Source of the DNA: Pelobates cultripes
Taxonomy: Eukaryota > Chordata > Amphibia > Anura > Pelobatidae
DNA length: 64,000 bases
Assembly: GCA_933207985.1 (NCBI GenBank)
Contig: OW240912.1
Span: 256,049,393-256,113,392 of the forward strand
Direction of reading: 5' to 3'
The translations under genes were made by a program, and so were the position numbers. A model generated the notes under the pieces. That model ran no database searches, was not told where the DNA came from, and worked only from the letters and a program-made list of their open reading frames with translations. Numbering within the stretch: position 1 is the first letter of the stretch; each line of letters opens with the position of its first letter. Positions 43,198 to 53,912 of the stretch are shown piece by piece.

Positions 43198-43370
43198 ACT
43201 TACATGTAACAAATGACTCATTTGTCCCTTTCCCTCATTTTCATCTGTAAATCCTGAACAAAAATATTCACTGAGGCAGTCAGCTAGACCGTTATCCTCT
43301 TCTACATACCTACCTTCTTTTGTTTTTAATCTAACTAATCCTTGTTTTAGTTAGAACAAAATCTTAGTTG
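43198..43370 (-). mobile_element. CR1/Rex1-like LINE fragment
   Basis: Read on the minus strand it encodes a degraded pre-RT segment (KTKEGRYVEEDN, then LSEYF), the region just upstream of RT in these LINEs. Short and isolated. Confidence 0.5.
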
Positions 43371-43731
43371 AAGAATCAGTAAAACTCTCCAGTATATATC
43401 CAAGCAAACACTTTGAAGCAGCACTTAGAAGCAGCAACCAAGCTATATTAGCCAAGCTAATAACCACAACCCTTATATATCTCCAAAAAGCACCAACCCC
43501 TAGGAATGTTTAACACCTGGGTGGGCCTATGCTTATTAACATACAATCAATAGCAATTAGCAAACACCTAGCTAATCAAATCAGATACCTTACCAATTAC
43601 CAACAGGAAACCAAACCTTGTGCAATCAAAAAACATTTCCCTATAGATGACTCTTACCTGTAACAGTAAAAATCTCAGTTGAAGAATCAGTAAAACAGCA
43701 ACCAAGCTATATTAGCCAAGCTAATACTGGC
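43360..43731. repeat. Local duplication at the insertion edge
   Basis: AGTTGAAGAATCAGTAAAAC occurs at about 43366 and 43675, and CAACCAAGCTATATTAGCCA at about 43436 and 43697. This repeat-flanked block ends in AATACTG, which also precedes the break at 42330 and may be a 7-bp target duplication. Confidence 0.55.
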
Positions 43732-44199
43732 AGACAATTTGCATTCTTCAGCACGAAGGCTACACATGGGACGCTCTTGGATTTTCCAGCATGACAATGA
43801 CCCTAAGCACAATGCCAAGTTGACCCTTCAGTGGTTACAGCAGAAGAAGGTGAAGGTTCAGTCTCCTGACCTTAATATCATTGAGCCACTCTGAGGAGAT
43901 CTCAAATGTGCGGTTCATGCAAGACGACCAAAGACTTTGCAAGACTTGAAGGCATTTTGTCAAGACGAATGGGCAGCTATACCACCTGCAAGAATTACGG
44001 ACCCATAGACAACTATTACAAAAAACATTAGTCCAGTGATGCAGATATAAAATAACAAATAAAATGTCTATCTTTTAATGCCTTTTATTTTATTGGACTA
44101 ACAGAATTTTGTAATGACAAACTTTCGGGAGTACCTCCCCTTTCTCAAGTCTAAAGCAATTAAGGTGGAGGAAACACATTGGACCGATTTTAATTAATT

Positions 44200-44900
44200 T
44201 ATTTTATTTCTGTATTTGTTATTTTAATATTTGTATGCTATAAATTTATGCAAATTATAAATTTTTAACAGTTGCAGAAGAGGAGTCATGGGGGTGGGGG
44301 ATAAAAACCTGCTAACAGTTTAACAGATATGCTTTCTTGAAGAAGTGAATTTTCAATTATTTTTTGAATGAGTGTAGATTGGGTGAAAGTCTTACGGAGA
44401 AGGGAAGGTGCAGCTTTGGAGAAATCTTGGAGGCGAGCATCAGAGGTGGGAGTACGGACAGTGGATAGACATAGGTCTTAGGCAGAACGCAGGGGCCTCA
44501 ACAGGACATACTTGTGTATTAGGGAGGATAGGTAGGTTGGAGCAGCATTATGTAGGGACTTGTAAGCAAGCACCAGAATTTTTAATTGTGCCCTATATCT
44601 AACTAGAAGCCAATGCAGGGACTGACAGAGCAGGGAGGCGTGGGAGGTGCGAGTGGACAGGAAAATGAGCCTCATTCATTACAGATTTCAGAGGTGCAAT
44701 CTGGGGACACGTTAGGCCACTGAGAAGGGGATTGCAGTAGTCAAGACAAGAGAGAACAACAGCATGGACCAGCACCTTAGCCGCAGATTAGTTGAGTTAG
44801 ACATGGCATTGTGCTGATTGAATTTCGATGAGGCCGGTTACTTGTTCATCAGTAAAAGTAAGCAGAGAAAGGATGTAAGTGCTCTTACATACAAATATAG
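44200..44900 (-). pseudogene. LINE fragment, L2/CR1-like C-terminal region
   Basis: The minus-strand frame 44675-44478 encodes SLHWLLVRYRAQLKILVLAYKSLHNAAPTYLSSLI, shown here only by its motifs LHWLLV, KILVLAYK and PTYLSSLI, which match the segment just after RT in L2/CR1-group LINEs. The flanking plus-strand text (GGGATTGCAGTAGTCAAGAC at 44728) is the usual reverse of the adjoining part. The RT core is not preserved. Confidence 0.6.
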
Positions 44901-45674
44901 AACAAACTAAAATATATGAGCATAATGTAAAGTATAACCCATATCATTCATAGCTATTCTTACCAGAAATGGATTATTCTTGATACCAACATATGTTCCC
45001 AATAAAATGGAGGCAAATTATGTACTCCAACTTTATCTACCAGTCTCTTAATGATTCTGTGATGCTCTGTGCAAATGTCATTAAGAAAATGAACCTTACT
45101 TTTTTTCTTACAAAACATTAAGCAGCACTTTCATGCACATTTAGGTATTAGAACATCCATATGTATGGGAGCACAATAGTATCATTGTTTTAAGTAATTA
45201 AAGGGGCTTCAAAGAGGACTAGAGTCCCCTGGGGAATATTGCTGGAGATGAGCGCTGACATTTTCTAGAACTGCGCTGTGACGACCTAATAAAACTTGAG
45301 ACTGTGTGCACAAAGCACCATCCATCATGCTGAGATAAAACAAACACTATATATTCCATCATTTCTACAAAGTATTATCTGCTTTATAGAGATAAGGTCA
45401 GTACGACCACATCTTGCAGCTGCTATAACCACATTTCAAGAGATTCAATTACAGTATTATACCCGTTTATTGAATTTCAAGTCTACAGATCTCTTCTGTA
45501 TCTATGGGGAAGCCTTGTATTAATTAAAAGAGAAAAACAATGGAAATGCATAAATAGTCAATTAATTTGAAACAGAGAACTCTGATTTGCCTGCAAATGG
45601 CAAGTAAGACATGTTCTATATAGTTATTTGTTTATCAATGAGACAAGACAAGGCCAGAACTATTTCAAACATAT
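44900..45674. other. Non-genic interval
   Basis: AT-rich; no domain-bearing frame or repeat boundary recognised. Confidence 0.5.
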
Positions 45675-46498
45675 CAGCGGTGAAACTACACCCAAGTGCA
45701 TGGGCCACCCGATGGTATTTCGGAACAGGGGCCCGGTCGAGCACAGTGGCCCTTTAACAGTGCAACTAGGCCACTGTAATATTGCCGATATTAGGAGGAA
45801 GTTAGTGCTTGTCACTTCCTTCCAGATTCAGGGAGAGGGATGCGTGGGAGTCAGAGAGCAGGCAGGAATTGGGAGAAGCAAGGGCAGTGCCAGCTCCAGA
45901 CCCACAATCTTATCAGATTCAGCCAGCACCGGGACCCCTCCACACATAAAAAGAATGTTAACAGGTGGGTGGCCAATTGTAAAGATTATTACATGTGTGT
46001 GCATTTGTGTAAGTGTGTGCATCTGTGTGTGTATGTGTCTGTGTGTGTGAGTATGTATCTGTGTGTGTATGTATGAGTGTATGTGTCAGCGCGTGCATCT
46101 GTATGTGTATATGTTTGTGCCCTTCATTCAAACATGAACAATAAACACAAGGTACACCTGCATTTAAAAGCTAACACTACATACAAGCAAACCCCTGCAT
46201 TCAAATACAAACATTACATAGAAGTAGAACACTGCATTCCAGTGGCAGCAGTGCTTGCAAATACACCTCTACATGCACCCACATACTCCATACAAAAACA
46301 TGATTACATTCAAATGCACAAACACTGCACATGCATTTAACCCTGCAAGGATGGGCAAATTGTAGATGCCGAGCTGGCATAGCATTGTGGGAGTAGTTCA
46401 ACAGATTGGAATCTACTTTTTGGCCACCCTTGCACTGGAGTGGGATGACCAAAAATATTTCTTGCACCAGGGCCCTTACTACATTAGGTCCATTACTG
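45675..46498. mobile_element. hAT-like non-autonomous element H
   Basis: The left end is CAGCGGTGAAACTACACCC; the right end reversed is CAGTAATGGACCTAATGTAG then GGGCCCTGGTGC. The flanking octamers AAACATAT and ATTAATAT agree at five of eight positions, so the target duplication is uncertain. The interior has GGGGCCCGGTC (45728), GAGGAAGTTAGTG, ATCAGATTCAGCC and a donor-like CAGGTGGGT (45962) before (GT)n at 45990-46110. Confidence 0.55.
45988..46112. repeat. (GT)n microsatellite
   Basis: Imperfect TGTGTG with ATGTATGAG interruptions inside element H. Confidence 0.85.
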
Positions 46499-46528
46499 AT
46501 TAATATGATTTTCTTTGTTCTTTTCCAG

Positions 46529-46650
46529 AGGGTGTGGATGAAGAATTAAATAATGCAGTTAGTAAATTTGTCACTCCTGATTTTGTGTACTATATCACCC
46601 ATAGTGCTCTCACTGCCATAATGCCTGGCAAAGTATCAGGGGAGATATAG
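46529..46650 (+). other. Candidate 3' exon (weak)
   Basis: A strong acceptor-like sequence, TTTTCTTTGTTCTTTTCCAG, ends at 46528. It is followed by 39 sense codons from 46531 (GVDEELNNAVSKFV..., ending GEI) and a TAG at 46648-46650. The composition looks protein-like and not repeat-like. I do not recognise the product. Element H ends 30 bp upstream of the acceptor. It could equally be a chance frame or part of an old repeat. Confidence 0.25.
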
Positions 46651-48950
46651 TCCACAACATCGGACGTACCAGAAGTCCTGGTTTGGAGAAAATCCTGCCT
46701 TGAAAACTCTATCACAGGAAGTACATTGTTTTCCTTTAATTATTGCAGTTGCTTGGTTAAAACTCATTGGGCGGTAATCATAAAGGACACCAGGTATGAC
46801 ATCATACTGCAATGTTCTGTTTATTGTTTTATGTCAACAATACTATGCTCCTACTTCTGCTGAAGAAATACAAATATGAAATACTCCATTGTGAGATCTA
46901 ATGACAAATCAACAACAGGGTTATTTACTAATGTGAGAATTCAAAGGTAATGATTCAGATTTGCTAGTCTGGCCTTAATTGTGACATTCTCTTTTATCTC
47001 ACTTTGAATTCTCACTTCAGTTAATAACCCGGTAAGACTCCATGCCTGCTAATGATACAATCAGAGAAACAAAACTCACTGACTGCGAAAAATTGGAGAA
47101 AGTGATCGAAATGGGAGAATTTAGCATTTTGTATTGCATGTATCTTATAATAATGCTAATGACAATATAGTGAAAACATTTTTTTTTTTTCCAAATTAGA
47201 CAAAAAGTCCCCCCCAAAAATGCTGCAGATTATGAGACACTCTATGTCACCTCGTTTACATGAAAAGTACATAAAAAGTGCACAGAAGAAACTGGTGGTT
47301 GCACATTTGACAGATATTCCATGACAAAGACAAAAACAACTGACAAAACAATGAGTGTTTTTTGCACAATCGGTACTTTGTGTGACATATTCTAAATTGG
47401 GCTATTTGTATTTTTTTGTGTTGTTATATGTGCATATGTTACATATGTGTTTGCATTTTTAAAATAAAACAACTAACTGTTTATTGCTAAATATTTCACC
47501 AGGTGTAATCAGTATAATTCTCAGGTTAACCTCCAGGTGGCAGTCTAGGATATGTGTAATGCTCATAAGAGGAAATGCGCATACCAGCTGTTTGTGCAGT
47601 GATTGATCTCGAGGGCAGAACTGTAAATTTGAAGCCAACTTATCATAGTTACTGAGCATTAACTCATTAAATTTACGAAAAGGTGTGTCAGATCCGAAAA
47701 TCTTTAATAGATTTTAATATATGCACATAAAAATAAATTTGTAACAATTACCCTCACCCAATCTATACCAGCAGACTGCATACTGAATATATTCGTCCCT
47801 AGTTATAACAGAAGTACCTACATAAATTATTCCATGTATTTAAATTGTATAATCCGGAACATCAGCATTTATTCTATAATGGGTGTAAATAAAAAATAAT
47901 AGCATCAAATTACGGGTTCATTCATGATTTTTATAAATTGGGTTATTTTAAATAATGCTGAAAAAAATATAAAAAAATTATAACAATATGGGTGGCATTG
48001 ATATACTGTAAAATATAACAGTGCTTGATGAAGAACCATCATTCCTACGAATATTACTGCTGGCTACTGCTGTATATTTATGATTTTGTAAAAAATAAAA
48101 TTCAAATTTTTGGAGAGCGTATAGACAGATTTCGATACAGAAAGAAAAAAATATACATTAGTCTTACAGTCAGAAATTAAACATCAGTAGTACTGCAGCT
48201 TCACAATATTTAATCATACACGAGTCAGATAGTATCCATCCACAACTCTCAGTTTTTAAGAACTAGGAAACTCTCATCTAGGGGCACAGTAAAAAGAAAC
48301 CCTGTACGAGAAGAAAGGACAAGAAATTAGAAGTAAAGTAAGAGAAATATAAGAATAGGAGTCCAGACGAGAGAAAGAAGATAGTGAGGATAGGGAAAGA
48401 AAAAAAAAAGTGGGGGAAGAACCCAGCCCTATGATGGGCATCAGTGTCTCAGTCAAATACCAGAAAATCAAGATCAGGAACGCACTCTCGGATAACCATA
48501 GGCATGAACCCACGACAGGGCACTGAGCAAGAGGAGAACTGGGCCTAAATAACCCTCCTGTGGATCTAATTGGCTGTAACCGACCTTTGTCCCCAAAGGC
48601 AATTACCAGGTTCCTATTTGCATAATTGCTGCTCAGCACAAACCCTCCTGTGGATTTGATTGCTGCTCGGCACAACTTTTCTTGTCAGGACAGTAATGTT
48701 GCTTGGCACAACTTTTCCTGTCAGGACAGTAAATGCCATTGACCACATTTTTATGTGCGGATGAATACGTGACGCTAGTGACGTGTATCTGGGGGAAATT
48801 CCAGGTTGCTATTTGCGCTAGTTTGGCAGCTACATAATAAAAAAATACAAATTTGAAAGATACAGCTCTCCCTTTGGGTAATGTCCTAGCTACCGTTGCC
48901 AAATAAAATCATCGATTTCCCTTTTTAAGCTTGCTTGGTTCTCCCTGGCC
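46651..48950. other. Non-genic interval
   Basis: AT-rich. A short duplication, TTGCT.GGCACAACTTTTC.TGTCAGGACAGTAA, lies at about 48662 and 48700. Two nearby CCTCCTGTGGAT words occur at 48557 and 48647. No gene recognised. Confidence 0.5.
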
Positions 48951-48954
48951 ACAA

Positions 48955-50350
48955 AGAGTGCCTGAAAGAGGAACAAAATTCTATGCAGGACATTTATCTT
49001 CTCATGATCCAAGAGATTGTTTTATAAATCCATATGTCAAGATTCCCAATCAGTATTTTCATAAATTTTGTGTAGCTTTCTGCAAATAGTTTGGACGGGT
49101 CAGCCGCAACGGTTATACCAAGATACTAGATGGAACTCTGAGTGATTTTAAGGTTTGCCGCACCAGCAGTCGACATATTGAGAGGCATAGCTATATTCTT
49201 TTCCATATCGGCTTTATAGCATGATAAATACCTAAAATATTAGTTAGAAGTTAGTTAGAGGTTAGTGAGAGGTTAGAAGTTCATATTAGTAGGCCATGAA
49301 ATCTGTCAGCTCAGTGAGAGTGAGTAATACATCATCAGCATATGCCGATACATTAAATTCAGAGTTGGCAATCCTGATCCCACCTGTATCAGGGTTGGAT
49401 CAAATGCTATGCACAAGTGGCTCCAAGGCCAGCAAAAAAGAAGGGAGGTTAGATTATATCCCTTGTGTACCTCATTACCTAACCGAAAGGGAACTGGTTT
49501 GGCTCTAGGTACTATCGTATGCACTCTTGGTGCAGCATATAATACATTAATTGCCATTACAGAATACTCTGGGAATCCCAGGTCTTCAAAAACCTGAAAC
49601 AAGCATGGCCATTGGACTCCTCTGCATCCAACAAGAGGACCAGTAAGGGCATTCGTTTGTTTACTGCCCACAATATCAAGTCCACTCCTTTTCTCGAACA
49701 AGTGCCAATCCTGGATAAACCACACCTGGTCTAGATGAATGATATTTGCTAAAATTGGTCCCATTTTGCCTGCCAGTAGCTTTGCAAACAATTTAATGTT
49801 GATATTTATCTGGGATATCGGTCTATAGTTCACTTCCAGACTTGCATCTCTATCGGGGTTAGGAAGATGCATTACATTGGCAAGAAGCATATCCTTCGGA
49901 AGTGTAACCCCTGCATCAGATCATCGTAAACTGTGCCTAAGTGCGGGACAAGCTCCTCTCTGAATTCCTTGTAATATGTCCCATCATAGCAATTGGGCCT
50001 AGGCACCTTAATATCTTTCAGAGACGATAGAGCAACATTAATCTCTTCCCTGTTATCGGCAAACTCAAGGCCTCCACTGTAGACCCCTTAAGTTTAGGGA
50101 GATGCTAGATAAGAAAGTCCAGATATGCCTCATATATTGGTCATTAGTTTGCGTCAAGAGCGCTGAGTGGTTATACAGCACAGAATAGTAGTCTGTAAAG
50201 ACTCCATTGAAAGACTCGGGAGGCACATTAAGCCCATTGGTGTTCAGGCAGGTTATTTTTAAAGCCATGACATCCAGAAACGCGTAGAGCTTGGGAGGTA
50301 TAGATCAGCCAGAGAACTGGAGGCCAGCCCTCCATCTCCTTTAAATGCCC
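48955..50350 (-). pseudogene. L1-type ORF2, decayed and internally deleted
   Basis: On the minus strand, 50268 begins MALKITCLNTNGLN, the usual start of an L1 endonuclease, but after about 17 codons it passes directly to the pre-RT segment (FNGVFTDYYSVLYN). Almost the whole endonuclease is therefore deleted. The RT follows at 49890-49306 with NYRPISQININIKLFAKLLA and degraded motifs up to the region where FADD would lie (Y.HMLMMY near 49340). Several stops and shifts occur. It is older than the L1 at 27227. Confidence 0.75.
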
Positions 50351-50419
50351 TTATACACCCAAACTGTAGATCAAACTGTAGATCACTTGAGAGATCATGT
50401 CATCATCAAATTATCCCCT

Positions 50420-50625
50420 TTAATTGAATAATATTGATTATATTATTACAATGGCACCTGTCAAGGGCTGGGATATATTAGACATCAAATGAACAGTCAG
50501 TTCTTAAATTTCAGGTGTTGAAAGCAGAAGAAATGAGCAAGTAAAATGATCTGCGTGATTTTGACAAGGGTCAAATAGTGATGGCTAGATGACTGGGTCA
50601 AAGCTTTTGCAAAATGTTCCCCATA
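50420..50625 (+). mobile_element. Tc1-like 5' fragment
   Basis: GGCACCTGTCAAGGGCTGGGATATATTAGAC and the decayed start GATTTTGACAAGGGTCAAATAGTGATGGCTAGA are the left arm and first codons of the same Tc1 family as the minus-strand copy at 8520-9345. An in-frame stop occurs early. The rest is missing. Confidence 0.65.
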
Positions 50626-50742
50626 TGCTGTCCCTGATTTTCTAACAGATAGTTTTAAAGTAGTACAACAATAAACAGAGTTTACCAGAATCCAATTTCT
50701 ATTCCCATATTTGTTGCTTAGATGACATAGAAGTGTAATTTC

Positions 50743-51885
50743 GGAGGCGGAGCCTAACCTCTGACCAAGATGGACGTGTAATCCCTGAGCTCCCTCACCC
50801 CTGAGCTTACCATCGGCTTCCATCTGCGATCAAGCACAGCCATCCATCCCTGAAAACATCCAATATCCCCTTCTACAGCAACCCTTCACATTTTCCCACC
50901 ATGGGAGGCAATAAAAAACGGAGGGAGCACACGCCGTCGGTGGCCACCCTGTTTCGCGCCTCTGAGCAGGGTCGGCCATCTTCGGCCCCGAACACTCAGC
51001 AATCTGGCTCCGACTCGGATGACAGCGAGATGCCAGAGGACTCCTCCGCACCCATCACGATGGGCAACCCGAGGAAACTCCTCAGAGAAACGTCCGCGGA
51101 CATCAAAACCTACACTGCGGCGGAATTGGAGAAACAGATGGCGGGCCTTAAGGGCGACATCGACGCGCTCACAACCCGCGCAACGCAGGCCGAGCAAGAC
51201 ATCAGGGACCTGTCCCAAACAACGCAAGCCCAACGGCAAGAACTCCTCACCATGCAGGACAGAATAGTGCAACTGGAAGATGGCCTGGAAGATCTCAATA
51301 ATCGATCTCGCCGGAAAAACATCAGGATCCGTGGTCTGCCAGAATCGGTGCCACCGGAGGCCGTCCTCACTACTGTCCAAGAGATCTTCCGCAACCTCCT
51401 CCCAGACGCAGCAGCCCATGACCTAACCATAGAACGGGCACATAGAGCACTGCGGCCCCCCACGCCTAATCTAGCCTCACCAAGAGATGTAATAGTGAAA
51501 CTGCTCCTATTCACCACCAAAGAAAAGCTGATGGCGGCGGCCCGCTCCAACCCACCGACACACCAGGAGCAGCAGCTGCAGTTCTTTCAAGACTTGGCGC
51601 CCACAACCCTGCGAAAACGGAGGGAACTGAAACCCCTCACCGCCTCGTTGTTACAGCACGGATGGAAATATACATGGGGCCACCCGTTCAAGTTAATGGT
51701 CCGGAAGGACAATCAAGCCTATACCCTGCACTACCCTGCTGACATGTCGGACTTCGCCAAACATATCGGAGTCCCGCTCCTCCAAGCATCCGCACCCTCC
51801 GACACAGCACCGCAACGCTCCAGCCGCACATCGCAAAAGACCGACGCGACATCCCTACGCATACCTCAGAGGAGCAAACTGCAGC
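50743..51885 (+). mobile_element. 5' part of an L1 (ORF1 only) with target duplication
   Basis: A 1143-bp insertion begins GGAGGCGGAGCCTAACC, an L1-type 5' end, carries a short 5' UTR and ORF1, and stops inside or just after ORF1 with no ORF2, 3' UTR or A-tail. An exact 14-bp duplication AGAAGTGTAATTTC flanks it at 50729-50742 and 51886-51899. L1 copies are normally truncated at the 5' end, so a 3'-truncated copy with an intact 5' end and a clean duplication is unusual. Confidence 0.8.
50901..51885 (+). CDS. L1 ORF1 protein, C-terminus truncated or altered
   Basis: The ATG at 50901 (MGGNKKRREHTPS) follows the 5' end by about 160 bp. The 328 codons within the insertion show a low-complexity N-terminus, a coiled coil (about residues 70-142), an RRM starting KNIRIRGLPES (139-149), and a C-terminal domain with RKRRELKPLTASL and YTWGHPFKLMV (about 235-270). 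No stop or frameshift occurs inside the insertion. After the junction at 51885 the frame reads on through host sequence to 52019, adding about 44 unrelated residues. The protein differs clearly from the ORF1 at 32029-32997, so it belongs to another L1 subfamily. Confidence 0.85.
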
Positions 51886-52070
51886 AGAAGTGTAATTTCT
51901 GCATCAGACACAAAACAAAAAGTTTCAGGATGGGCCTAATGTCCACGAAAATTTTTGAAAAAGTCCAGAGGATACAGTCCCAAATTTTCTCCTTTGGCCA
52001 GGTGATTTTGCTTCTTTAGGAATAAGACAGGTTACCAGCACATAATAAAACAAGAAGAAAGTGACCAATG

Positions 52071-52345
52071 GGGGGCGAGGCCTAGCCAGCAAGCTGAGCA
52101 GTCGCATGAAAGCTGGGCTCCCGCTTTACTTGCCGATTACCTACAGATACTCGCCATACTTGAGACAAAAAACAAACTGGGGTGCACTACCTAAGTCAGG
52201 GGTGAGGTGATACTTTACCCGAGCGTTTTGGAGATCGGGAGCCCAAGGTGGCTCGACACGGCCTACGGGTGATGGAGTCGGAGAGACGGCCGTTTTCCTT
52301 CTCCCTACATCGGAGGTACACATCCACCGAACCCTGCCCCTCCCC
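52071..52345 (+). mobile_element. L1-type 5' end fragment
   Basis: GGGGGCGAGGCCTAGCCAGC resembles the 5' ends at 33129 (minus) and 50743. No ORF1 follows; similarity cannot be judged past about 52345. The right boundary and target duplication are not visible. Confidence 0.45.
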
Positions 52346-53438
52346 AAATAACAATTAGAATCTATGAAGAAGGACCCCTGCTAGCTTATGTCCCTCTCTG
52401 TCCTAGGATTTGTTGTCTAAAATGTCATGGATGAGGCTAGTCTGCAAAGATAGGGTAACATTGTAACAATTATCAAAACCTTTGTTTTGGAGTAAGATTT
52501 TTTTTTTTTTCCAAATGCCTTTTGCCCCTTTACAGATTCTGTTTTGCATATTGTTTTCCCTACCATACACAACACTATGTGCACACACATTTTGATGAAA
52601 CAATCAATCCACATTGGTGTTCTCTGCCAGTATGCTTTTTTATGGGGGTTTTTTTTGCCCCGTTTCCCTTTCTCTACATTTTTAGTGACTTTTCTTCTGT
52701 CACCTACCTCCCTCCCTCCCTCTTTTTGTACTTTCACCATATGAATAGTGAAAGTTTTACAATTAAACTTTTTTTAGTGTGTGTGTGGTGTGTGACCTCT
52801 ACTAGAAGACCTCATCAATAGTGACCTACCTGACCTCCACTTTGCTTCAAGGCAAAAGCAAGTGTGTGTTTTATACAATCTACATTTCTACACATGAGTT
52901 TTCCTGTGAAGACAAAGAAATGTTTATATGCCTGCTTCATTTCAGATTTGTTCATACATGTACAGTAGATGTGTGAAATCTGAGATGACAGTGCTGATAC
53001 GTTTACCTAAATATAAGAAAAGTTGTATGATCATTTATCAGTGGGATAAGAGAAGTTATTTATGCCTGCTGGATTTGTACTTAGCTACCCACATACATAG
53101 TGAGTGCCAAGACATACCTAACATTACTCCATGTAAATTTAAAGATAGGAAAAACATTTCACCTACACCTTCAACTACACAGCATATGAGCTAAATTGAT
53201 ATGAAATATTTAGCTGAATAATTATTAGTCATTTTTTTAATTTGACCTCACAGGGAATTATTGCTATGCCATCTACATGTTATCAGCGTAGCAACAAATG
53301 TAAAGTCTGGTTGTAAAGGTGCTGTTAGTGATTGCATGAACAGCCACCCTACCTTAATGATACACTGGTACTCTAAGCATTGTGGTAGGTTAGGGGTGGC
53401 ATCTTATAGGGATGGGATGGAAGAAGAAGAAAAATTCC
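52346..53438. other. Non-genic interval
   Basis: AT-rich, with T-runs at 52498-52511. Nothing recognised. Confidence 0.5.
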
Positions 53439-53912
53439 TTAAAGGGACACTATAGTCACCAGAATCACTATAGTTTAATATAGTGGTTATGATAGCTATA
53501 GCCTGTCCCTGCCTGTCCCATTTCCAGAGAAAAGGCAGTGTTTACAATGTTGCCAGGTAGCCACTCAGACGGTCTCTAGACGTGCTTCCTATTTCAGTGC
53601 AGAATGGCATCTATGCACTCTGCAATGAGGCACTGAACACTCCCCATAGAGATGCATTGATTTAATGCATCTCTATGAGGAGATGCTGATTGGTGTAGCA
53701 TTTTTGTGTGCATGCGCAATATTCTACCAGTGCAGCCCTGGGGGATAAACCAGAAGAGGCCAACCGTGACAAGACTAGTGTGGCATGGAAGAAAAAGTGA
53801 GTAAAATCATCTTTTACTGAGATCGCAAGGGGCCGCTCACCTAAAATACCACATCAGAACGATATTGTCAGGAATACATGTCAGTATTCCTGACACCATA
53901 GTATTCCTTTAG
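53439..53912. mobile_element. T2/Kolobok-like MITE, about 470 bp
   Basis: The left end TTAAAGGGACACTATAGTCA and the right end reversed CTAAAGGAATACTATGGTGT form an imperfect terminal inverted repeat. The left TTAA is intact; the right site reads TTAG. The inside has an inverted pair around ATGCATT / AATGCAT (53653-53679). No coding sequence. Confidence 0.7.

Larger units (their letters stand above)
41340..44026 (+). pseudogene. Tc1-like transposon and transposase, split by insertions
   Basis: The left arm starts near 41380 (TTTAAGGATAGTGATCATATGAAGCC), the start codon region is at about 41692 (ATGGGGGGCAGAAAAAAACTG), and helix-turn-helix coding follows (PVSTIQSLIKKWK, KPRSGRPRKIS). The first catalytic region (TCTGGCACACTGCAATTTGGAGCGATGAAACC, about 42098) and GGTGGCTCACTGATGTTTTGGGG are present before the break at 42330. 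Coding resumes at 43732 with GGCAGACAATTTGC, followed by the second aspartate region (CAGCATGACAATGACCCTAAGCAC, 43789) and the glutamate region (CTTAATATCATTGAGCC, 43870). Several stops and frameshifts occur, and the right terminus after 44026 is lost. Confidence 0.85.
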
